Below are positions 1 through 3,719 of a stretch of DNA of 5,130 nucleotides, one piece after another. Within the stretch, counting starts at the first letter, position 1; each line of letters begins with the position of its first letter. The translations under genes and the position numbers were made by a program. Source of the DNA: a bacterium (lineage in GTDB: Bacteria > Planctomycetota > Phycisphaerae > Phycisphaerales > UBA1924). The stretch lies in the NCBI GenBank assembly GCA_002401225.1, contig NVSM01000042.1, forward strand, positions 15,156-20,285. Reading direction: 5' to 3'. A model generated the notes under the pieces. That model was not told where the DNA came from. It saw only the letters and a program-made list of their open reading frames with translations, and made no database searches.

Positions 1-500
1 TCTGATCGGAGCGAGTCAGCCCCGCCGGTGTATCCGGTAGAGATAATATTTCCGCCGAGGTTGATTTCGTCTACCGTTGCGGCCTTGGTTCCACCCAACG
101 CGAGGAGTTGTGCGGTCGGCGGGCAGTTTTTGATTGCGGGCACGAGCCGTCGTTTGACAAACTTCGCGCCTTTTTTGGCGTTTGGGTACACATAGAGCAG
201 TGATTTATTTTGCACCGCAACTTCATAGAGTGCGATGCAAATCAAAAGCTCAGTCGCCCCGACTTGCGTCGATTTGACAAACGCGACCTCGCGTACTTCC
301 GGGTCCATCGACCGGCGTAATGGCTCGCGAAGGTACGGGGTTTCGGAGGTATCCCATCGCCCAGCCTTCGCACCTCCAACACCTTCTGATGGCAGCGTGC
401 GATGCTCATCACACCATTGATCCACCGGCGGCTTCGATCGCGGCTTCCACACCCGCGTCGTCACCGAGCTGAGTATCTTTTCAACATTCGCATACATCAT
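1..500 (-). CDS. terL: Phage terminase large subunit, GpA type (5' part, runs off the left edge)
   Basis: This is the motor subunit that cuts concatemeric phage DNA and pumps it into the prohead using ATP. The first 166 residues are visible; the rest of the ATPase and the nuclease domain lie beyond position 1. Translating the minus strand gives the GpA-family N-terminus: WKPRSKPPVDQW near residue 18, RTLPSEG near 34, GRWDTSETPYLREPL near 47, then DPEVREVAFVKSTQVGATE. The last part is a Walker A of the deviant lambda gpA kind, with the lysine at its start (residue 76) and no GKT. A LYVYPNAKKGAKFVKRRL stretch and a GG-x-GADSLRS stretch follow, as in the family just before Walker B. ATG codons at 500 and 497 follow an in-frame TGA at 506-504, so the start is well bounded, but no good ribosome site precedes it. 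The upstream gap is filled by repeats. Family membership is very likely. Confidence 0.93.
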   Translation of the reverse strand, partial: MMYANVEKILSSVTTRVWKPRSKPPVDQWCDEHRTLPSEGVGGAKAGRWDTSETPYLREPLRRSMDPEVREVAFVKSTQVGATELLICIALYEVAVQNKSLLYVYPNAKKGAKFVKRRLVPAIKNCPPTAQLLALGGTKAATVDEINLGGNIISTGYTGGADSLRS

Positions 501-518
501 GGATCAGGCAATAGGCCC

Positions 519-589
519 ACTCTTGCCCCTCCCTGCGCCCCGCGGGGAGGTGTCGAACAAAGTGAGACGGAGGGGTGTCTTCTTTCTTC
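519..589. repeat. Family A palindromic element, copy A1
   Basis: A GC-rich dispersed element lies directly upstream of the terminase large subunit gene. CCTCCC at 529-534 pairs with GGGGAGG at 544-550. A second arm pair, GTC at 552-554 and GAC at 566-568, encloses AACAAAGTGAG-like sequence, and GGAGGGG follows. The element ends in the polypyrimidine edge GTCTTCTTTCTTC (577-589), which is shared with most other repeats in the window. It is the most diverged of the complete family A copies. Confidence 0.8.
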
Positions 590-641
590 GGTGGCTGGGT
601 GCCCTGCTTACGGCGCAGCCTTATGCAGGTCTTCTTTCTTC
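590..641. repeat. Family B palindromic element, copy B1
   Basis: The left flank GGTGGCTGGGTGCC leads into an imperfect hairpin: CTGC at 604-607 pairs with GCAG at 625-628, with two mismatches further in. The element ends in GTCTTCTTTCTTC (629-641), the same edge as A1. It overlaps the 3' end of the 103-residue gene and supplies that gene's TAA stop (608-610). Confidence 0.75.
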
Positions 642-919
642 GGTGGCACAGGCGTCTCGCCTGTGTTCTTCGCCACCCCAATCACCACCGCCGTAATCCC
701 AAAGTTCTTTTCAATCAATCGCATCTGCGCCGTCGCGGTATCCACCACCGATTGGGCTTCACCCATCGGCATGTTGTATACACACTCTTTGTTATTGAGC
801 TTGACCGACACCCGCATCGGTTGATTGCGTGTTTTCGATTGAGCGCACCCATTCAAAAACCGCACCAACTGCGTGTGCTGTTTGACTGCTGCTTCAAGTT
901 CTGTTGCTGTATGGCTCAT
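608..919 (-). CDS. Small hypothetical protein between terminase subunits (103 aa)
   Basis: I do not recognise this protein. It lies between the putative small and the large terminase genes on the same strand, so it is probably expressed with the packaging genes. I chose the ATG at 919 (MSHTATELEAAVKQH); a TTG at 949 would add ten residues that run into repeat DNA. Neither start has a strong ribosome site; the ATG has only a purine stretch AAAGAAAG about 10 bases upstream. The first 85 residues look like an ordinary small soluble protein, with an N-terminal helix and a central QPMRVSVKLNNKECVYNMP stretch suggesting beta strands. The final 20 or so residues (TGETPVPPKKEDLHKAAP) are encoded wholly by repeats B2 and B1, which also supply the stop, so the native C-terminus has probably been replaced. 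No transmembrane segment or signal peptide is seen. Confidence 0.65.
   Translation of the reverse strand: MSHTATELEAAVKQHTQLVRFLNGCAQSKTRNQPMRVSVKLNNKECVYNMPMGEAQSVVDTATAQMRLIEKNFGITAVVIGVAKNTGETPVPPKKEDLHKAAP
635..665. repeat. Family B palindromic element, copy B2 (31-bp identical to B5)
   Basis: A perfect hairpin: CACAGGCG (647-654), loop TCT, CGCCTGTG (658-665), preceded by TTTCTTCGGTGG. The 31 bases are identical to 3411-3441. Read on the minus strand it encodes TGETPVPPKK inside the 103-residue gene. From memory, similar repeats are common in Planctomycetota genomes; this was not searched. Confidence 0.9.
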
Positions 920-948
920 TGCGTTGATTCTTTCTTTGTGCGTTCTCA

Positions 949-1013
949 ACTCTTGCCCCTCTCCCGCGCCCTCGCGGGGAGGTGCCCGATAGGGCGGAGG
1001 GGGTATTCTCTTG
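949..1013. repeat. Family A palindromic element, copy A2
   Basis: Starts ACTCTTGCCCCTC, has CGCG-centred arms ending in GGGGAGG (976-982), then a second hairpin GCCC (984-987) GATA GGGC (992-995), then GGAGGGGG and the edge GTATTCTCTTG (1003-1013). It is followed by a GATTGTCC linker and a 7-bp array, exactly as in copy A4. It fills most of the gap between the 103-residue gene and the putative terminase small subunit gene. Confidence 0.85.
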
Positions 1014-1020
1014 ATTGTCC

Positions 1021-1063
1021 TAATCCCTAATCCCTAATCCCTAATCCCTAATCCCCAATCCCC
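1021..1063. repeat. Heptanucleotide tandem array H1 (TAATCCC)
   Basis: Six 7-bp units: five TAATCCC (1021-1055) and one CAATCCC (1056-1062). On the minus strand the unit reads GGGATTA. It encodes the last residues (GIGD) and the TAG stop (1050-1048) of the terminase small subunit candidate. Similar 7-bp families (short tandemly repeated repetitive sequences) are known from cyanobacteria; equivalence is not implied. Confidence 0.95.
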
Positions 1064-1965
1064 GGCGGCCCGGCCACTTCACTCATCATCTTCCCAACCA
1101 TCGCATCGATAATCATCCGAAACCGACCTTCAAGGTCGGCTGGTTTGGCGAGCATCTGTCCGATGATGGTGACGGTGTCTGATTCAACCCCTTCTTCGTG
1201 GAGCAGTTTGCAGATCGCCGAGGTGGTTTCATCGCTCGGCCATGCGGCGGTCGAGAGCCGTCCAGCGATCTTGGCCGGCACGGACAAGACCTGATTGACG
1301 ATTCGGCTTTGTTCAACGCTCCAGGCATCAGCGATGTCGGAGGCTTTGACGAGTTCGCCATTTTTCTCGGCGAGCTTCTGGTCTTTGAATTTTAAGTCTT
1401 GAAACTTTTCAAGCTTCGAAAGGTGATTCGTAGTCAACAATCCATCATGGCAGTTGAAGATGATAAGTGCTTTGACTTCAGCACGCGTGAACATCATCAC
1501 ATCAGTGACTAAGACCGCATTGGCCGGTGGCGGCCCCAGATTGCCCTGGTCGTCGAGGGCCATGCGAGCGGCGATTGCACTGCGAGCGGCGTACCCGTCG
1601 GTCACGGGCCCGGTGAGCGTCTGGGAGGGGCGAGTCGCGTCCTTGCTTTTGCCTGCCCCGCGTCGCTTCCCCCCATGCTTGGGTGGTTTGCGGTTATCGA
1701 TCCATTGATCAACGGCGGTGGCTCGCGAGAACCTCCATCCTTGATCCGGGTCTTTGGTGCCTGTGAGCGTGCCTTTGGCGGCGTGGTTACGGATGGTCTG
1801 TGCGGTCGGTGCTTTTTCTTTTGTTCGCAGTTCGATCAGCTTGCCCAGCTCCGTCGGCCCCACCATCCCATCATCCCCACTCACCAGCGTAAAGCCCTTC
1901 GGGCCTTTATCCTTGCGGGCCTCACCCTTTGGGCCTGTATCAGCTTGTATCGTTTGGTCGCTCAT
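1048..1965 (-). CDS. terS: Putative phage terminase small subunit (Nu1-like), 305 aa
   Basis: The likely role is recognising phage DNA and handing it to the large terminase subunit. Near residues 36-95 is a winged-helix or excisionase-like DNA-binding segment (GPTELGKLI, then TAQTIRNHAAKGTL, then GWRFSRATAVDQWI). A basic linker KHGGKRRGAGKSK follows. A helical second half includes VNQVLSVPAKIAGRLS, resembling the SIPxKLAPRL stretch of Nu1-like small subunits. At 305 residues it is longer than lambda Nu1 (181 residues) but close to other phage small subunits. Position supports the call: it precedes the GpA-type large subunit on the same strand with one small gene between. I chose the ATG at 1965; a GTG directly before it (1968) is also possible. 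The ribosome site is weak (AGGGGG about 16 bases upstream, GAAGATGA nearer). The last four residues and the stop come from heptad array H1. The DNA-binding half is clear; the name is an inference. Confidence 0.68.
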   Translation of the reverse strand: MSDQTIQADTGPKGEARKDKGPKGFTLVSGDDGMVGPTELGKLIELRTKEKAPTAQTIRNHAAKGTLTGTKDPDQGWRFSRATAVDQWIDNRKPPKHGGKRRGAGKSKDATRPSQTLTGPVTDGYAARSAIAARMALDDQGNLGPPPANAVLVTDVMMFTRAEVKALIIFNCHDGLLTTNHLSKLEKFQDLKFKDQKLAEKNGELVKASDIADAWSVEQSRIVNQVLSVPAKIAGRLSTAAWPSDETTSAICKLLHEEGVESDTVTIIGQMLAKPADLEGRFRMIIDAMVGKMMSEVAGPPGIGD

Positions 1966-1981
1966 CACTCATCTTCATTCC

Positions 1982-2012
1982 CCCTATTGCCTATTCCCTA
2001 TTGCCCATTGCC
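1982..2012. repeat. Heptanucleotide tandem array H2 (CCCTATT/GCCTATT)
   Basis: Four 7-bp units: CCCTATT, GCCTATT, CCCTATT, GCCCATT (1982-2009), then GCC. It has the same period as H1 and H3 but a different consensus. It lies immediately upstream of the terminase small subunit candidate and contains the TAG stop (2000-1998) of the doubtful 73-residue ORF. Its G-rich minus strand provides the only G-run near the small subunit start. Confidence 0.85.
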
Positions 2013-2219
2013 TTCTTCTCTTTCTGGGTGCCATGTTGGAGGCGTCTTCGCCTCCTGCATGTCTTCTTCTTCGGTGCCATGGTTAAAAATCGAACGATTT
2101 TCTAACCATGTCTTCTCTTCAAAAAGCGGACACCCGAATCTCTCCGGGCATCGCAAACCGCGGCCGAAGCCACGATCGGGCGGTGGGATGTTTATGCAGT
2201 TTTCATGGCGGGCCTCCAT
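1998..2219 (-). CDS. Doubtful small ORF with a Cys pair (73 aa)
   Basis: I do not recognise this protein and it may not be a gene. It would start at ATG 2219, inside the end of the HTH gene, with no good ribosome site. The first 40 residues hold GRGLRCPERFGCPLFEEK, with two cysteines six residues apart, vaguely like a small metal-binding protein but not diagnostic. From about residue 40 it is encoded by repeats B4 and B3 (NRSIFNHGTEEEDMQEAK), and it stops in heptad array H2. A better ribosome site, GGAGG, lies at 2217-2213, six bases before ATG 2206. That ATG is in another frame and reads only MKTA before a stop. One extra A in the run at 2203-2200 would join that start to this ORF's frame (MKNCINIPPPDRG), so a frameshift or base-call error is possible. 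Confidence 0.3.
   Translation of the reverse strand: MEARHENCINIPPPDRGFGRGLRCPERFGCPLFEEKTWLENRSIFNHGTEEEDMQEAKTPPTWHPEREEGNGQ
2021..2072. repeat. Family B palindromic element, copy B3
   Basis: Left flank TTTCTGGGTGCC, then CATG (2032-2035), stem GGAGGCG (2038-2044), loop TCTT, stem CGCCTCC (2049-2055), CATG (2058-2061), then the edge GTCTTCTTCTTC (2061-2072). It is head to tail with B4, sharing the linker GTCTTCTTCTTCGGTGCC. Confidence 0.85.
2067..2120. repeat. Family B palindromic element, copy B4 (AT-rich core)
   Basis: Between the flanks TTCTTCGGTGC and GTCTTCTCTTC lies a long inverted repeat. The left arm 2078-2092 (CATGGTTAAAAATCG) pairs with 2095-2110 (CGATTTT, bulged C, TAACCATG): 15 base pairs, one bulge and an AA loop. 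The core is AT-rich, unlike the GC-rich cores of the other copies, while the flanks are the same. Confidence 0.85.
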
Positions 2220-2416
2220 TGTTCAAACTTTTTACAGGATTTTCGAAATCGGAGACGATCATCATGAACAGTCGATCTGGGCACTCCGGTTTTTCCCGCG
2301 GCTTTCCGCAGGGAGTGACCATCAAAGGCCACCAAAAGCACCGCCATCACCCGCGATTGATCACCATCGACGCATCCGGCGACCATGTACTTCATCTCAA
2401 CCGGGATTTCGCTCAA
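2192..2416 (-). CDS. Small helix-turn-helix DNA-binding protein (about 74 aa)
   Basis: Likely a small DNA-binding regulator of the phage. The core, near residues 25-52 from the TTG start, is LLVAFDGHSLRKAAGKTGVP followed by RSTVHDDRLRF. This is a helix-turn-helix with the SLRxAAxxTGVPxSTVHDxxxR pattern seen in small phage regulators and in sigma region 4-like proteins. A basic tail follows (RKSCKKFEQWR). The start is unclear: TTG at 2416 lacks a close ribosome site, ATG at 2395 would cut into the domain's lead-in, and the best site, AGAGGA (2438-2433), is seven bases from an ATT codon at 2425, which would be a rare start. An in-frame TAA lies a few codons above that. The protein precedes the putative terminase small subunit on the same strand. 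Its stop at 2192 is one of the few in this window outside repeat DNA. The HTH is convincing; target and partner are unknown. Confidence 0.68.
   Translation of the reverse strand: MSEIPVEMKYMVAGCVDGDQSRVMAVLLVAFDGHSLRKAAGKTGVPRSTVHDDRLRFRKSCKKFEQWRPAMKTA
2213..2217 (-). promoter_or_regulatory. Strong ribosome site GGAGG before a five-codon frame
   Basis: GGAGG is followed by CCCGCC and ATG (2206-2204), an ideal spacing. The frame is the HTH gene's own and stops after MKTA. The site may serve a downstream gene whose frame is broken at the A run 2203-2200, or it may be chance. Confidence 0.35.
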
Positions 2417-2477
2417 TGCAGTAATCGTGTCTTCCTCTATCCTTTACACCACTTCGTCCGAGATCCCCGGACACTCA

Positions 2478-2624
2478 CCCGCAGAGCGGTCTTTATTCGC
2501 CCGCAGAGCGGGTTTTATGTCTCACTCTTTCGCCTCCCCCGGGCTTCCGGGGCCCGCAGAACGGGTTTTTTATATACATTCTTTCGCCTCCCCCGGGCCT
2601 CCGGGGGAGGTGCCCGCAGGGCGG
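2478..2624. repeat. Four copies of CCCGCAGRRCGG
   Basis: Short palindromic units occur at 2478, 2500, 2553 and 2613. The unit at 2500-2512 is CCCGC-AGA-GCGGG followed by TTTT; the one at 2553-2565 is CCCG-CAGAA-CGGG followed by six T. The last two are the second hairpins of elements A3 and A4, so the first two look like remnants of further family A copies. The T-runs read like weak terminators on the plus strand, but no plus-strand gene precedes them. Confidence 0.7.
2524..2571. repeat. Family A palindromic element, copy A3 (shortened)
   Basis: Begins ACTCTTTCGCCTCC, with CCCCGG (2537-2542), loop GCTT, CCGGGG (2547-2552). It then goes straight into the second hairpin at 2553, lacking the GAGGTG joint of the other copies, and ends in a T-run instead of GGAGGGGGTCTTC. 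A degenerate or internally deleted copy. Confidence 0.75.
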
Positions 2625-2640
2625 AGGGGGTCTTCTCTTG
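2580..2640. repeat. Family A palindromic element, copy A4
   Basis: The 33 bases 2580-2612 are identical to 3248-3280 in copy A5 and contain a 10-bp stem (CCTCCCCCGG with CCGGGGGAGG) around loop GCCT. The second hairpin is GCCC-GCA-GGGC (2612-2622), then GGAGGGGG and GTCTTCTCTTG (2630-2640). A GATTGTCC linker and heptads follow, as after A2. Confidence 0.92.
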
Positions 2641-2647
2641 ATTGTCC

Positions 2648-2675
2648 TAATCCCCAATCCCTAATCCCCAATCTC
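2648..2675. repeat. Heptanucleotide tandem array H3 (TAATCCC/CAATCCC)
   Basis: Four 7-bp units: TAATCCC, CAATCCC, TAATCCC, CAATCTC. The minus strand supplies the last residues (IGD) and the TAG stop (2663-2661) of the 225-residue gene, the same arrangement as H1 with the terminase small subunit candidate. Confidence 0.9.
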
Positions 2676-3338
2676 ATCCCTCGTAATCGCTTCTTGCGTC
2701 GTCACCTGTTCGAGCGTGTTGCGGACATAATCTCGGCTCATCCCCTTGAACGCATTGGCCCGATCCAGCTCCCCCTTACTAAACTCCCCGGGCCTGGTCG
2801 TATGCCATCCCAGCTCGATCCCCGCGGCTTCAAGCCTGGCCGCTGTGTCGGCTGCCGCATCGAACATCGAATCGAACCCGATTCGTCTCGATCCCGTGCC
2901 CACCATCTGCGACGGGTGGTATCGCCGAACCTGCCCAGGCAGATCTCGTCCGGGGATATTGATTTCTCCCCAGGGCATCAGCGTCCACGAGTCATCACAG
3001 TGTGGGTTGAACCCGTCGAAGATCAGCCGTCGCCTGCGGTGGGCACGGTCATGGAGATCGCAAGTGACGACACACGAGTCCATAAACGCCCGCCGTTGCT
3101 GCTTACCGTTTTTTCCCCGACCACCCGACCCACCACCCGACCCGATCGAGAGTCCGGTCAGCACCACCATCCCATTATCATTCCAATGCCGCCCCCGCAC
3201 CACCGGCGCGACTCGTCCACCATCGCCCCCTTTTTTGGGTGCTCTACTCTTTCGCCTCCCCCGGGCCTCCGGGGGAGGTGTCGGCGCAGCCGACGGAGGG
3301 GGTCTTTTCTTCTTCTTATTCTTATTCTTCGTGCTCAT
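2661..3338 (-). CDS. Hypothetical basic protein with a repeat inserted near its N-terminus (225 aa)
   Basis: I do not recognise this protein. ATG 3338 is preceded by GAGGTG at a suitable distance, so the start is good. The N-terminus is very basic (MSTKNKNKKKK), then about 20 residues (RPPPSAAPTPPPEARGRRKS) encoded by repeat A5 in frame, then RAPKKGGDGG. A Gly-rich segment (GSGGGSGGRGKNGK) lies near residue 66. The middle (RRLIFDGFNPHCDDSW, then PWGEINIPGRDLPG) looks folded, and the C-terminal third (MFDAAADTAARLEAAGIELG onward) looks helical. The last residues and TAG stop come from heptad array H3. It has no signal peptide or membrane segment. The basic start suggests nucleic acid or membrane-surface contact, but that is only a guess. 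A 69-base gap with an 8-bp direct repeat separates it from the upstream 103-residue coiled-coil gene. Confidence 0.75.
   Translation of the reverse strand: MSTKNKNKKKKRPPPSAAPTPPPEARGRRKSRAPKKGGDGGRVAPVVRGRHWNDNGMVVLTGLSIGSGGGSGGRGKNGKQQRRAFMDSCVVTCDLHDRAHRRRRLIFDGFNPHCDDSWTLMPWGEINIPGRDLPGQVRRYHPSQMVGTGSRRIGFDSMFDAAADTAARLEAAGIELGWHTTRPGEFSKGELDRANAFKGMSRDYVRNTLEQVTTQEAITRDEIGD
3246..3312. repeat. Family A palindromic element, copy A5 (inside a gene)
   Basis: The first hairpin has arms 3255-3264 and 3269-3278 with loop GCCT; the second has GTCGGC (3280-3285), loop GCA, GCCGAC (3289-3294); then GGAGGGGG and GTCTTTTCTTC (3302-3312). It shares 33 identical bases with A4 but has a different, still fully paired second stem. 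It lies in frame within codons of about residues 10-33 of the 225-residue gene. Confidence 0.92.
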
Positions 3339-3381
3339 CCATGCACCTCACCCCATCAGGGCTGTTTGTGTTCATCAACCA

Positions 3382-3400
3382 ATCAAACGATCAAACGATC
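3382..3400. repeat. 8-bp tandem direct repeat in the intergenic gap
   Basis: ATCAAACG occurs twice in tandem (3382-3389, 3390-3397) followed by ATC. It lies between the coiled-coil gene and the 225-residue gene. It could be an operator half-site pair or a chance duplication; no promoter boxes are clear around it. Confidence 0.4.
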
Positions 3401-3407
3401 CATGTTC

Positions 3408-3719
3408 TTATTTCTTCGGTGGCACAGGCGTCTCGCCTGTGGTCTTCTCTTCATCCCCAATCTTCAACCGCTCGCACTCCGCAGCCTTGGCAGCGAGTTG
3501 GGATCGCAGCTCAACTCGATACCCGTCTCGCTCTTTAGTGAGCTGCTCGATAATGTCGGGTGCGTTTAAGATCAAATCAATAAACTCATCCTGCTTTCCT
3601 TTAAAATCATCCACCACCTTTTCAAAGCTACACACATACATCCCAGTTTGCCCATCCCCTAAATCTTCAAAAATAGACATCGTTCCACCCAAGCCATCGA
3701 ATAGTTTCCAAACCCCCAT
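3408..3719 (-). CDS. Small hypothetical protein with coiled-coil-like C-terminus (103 aa)
   Basis: I do not recognise this protein. It is translationally coupled to the DUF5131 gene: the ATG at 3719 shares its A with that gene's TGA (TGATG). AAAGG at 3733-3729 is a good ribosome site nine bases upstream. A GTG one codon earlier (3722) is an alternative start. The first 35 residues (MGVWKLFDGLGGTMSIFEDL) are mixed. Residues 40-90 (FKGKQDEFIDLILNAP, then IIEQLTKERDGYRVELRSQL and AAKAAECERLK) are strongly helical with heptad-like spacing, suggesting a coiled coil and oligomer formation. The tail IGDEEKTTGETPVPPKK comes from repeat B5 and its polypurine edge. The tight coupling suggests it is made in step with the DUF5131 protein and may act with it, but nothing in the sequence shows how. 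Confidence 0.78.
   Translation of the reverse strand: MGVWKLFDGLGGTMSIFEDLGDGQTGMYVCSFEKVVDDFKGKQDEFIDLILNAPDIIEQLTKERDGYRVELRSQLAAKAAECERLKIGDEEKTTGETPVPPKK
3411..3452. repeat. Family B palindromic element, copy B5
   Basis: CACAGGCG (3423-3430), loop TCT, CGCCTGTG (3434-3441), preceded by TTTCTTCGGTGG and followed by GTCTTCTCTTC (3442-3452). Bases 3411-3441 are identical to B2. It encodes TGETPVPPKK, the end of the coiled-coil protein, and abuts its TAA stop (3410-3408). Confidence 0.92.

Noticed and set aside
481..681. Minus-strand open frame of 66 codons before terL
   Set aside because: Almost entirely made of repeats A1, B1 and B2 and out of frame with both neighbouring genes.
402..824. 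Plus-strand open frames over the terL start and the repeats
   Set aside because: Antisense to terL and the 103-residue gene, with repeat-derived sequence such as GGTGVSP; no sign of a real product.
1021..1063. CRISPR array or telomere-like repeat
   Set aside because: The 7-bp units are contiguous with no spacers, so this is not CRISPR. The unit resembles telomeric repeats only loosely, and the array is short and internal.
2500..2571. Intrinsic terminators with T-runs
   Set aside because: Stems are 4-5 bp and the T-runs are on the plus strand, where no gene reads. They are better explained as remnants of family A repeats.
519..3452. Insertion sequence or MITE with target duplications
   Set aside because: No transposase and no clear direct duplications flank the palindromes, so they are listed only as dispersed repeats.
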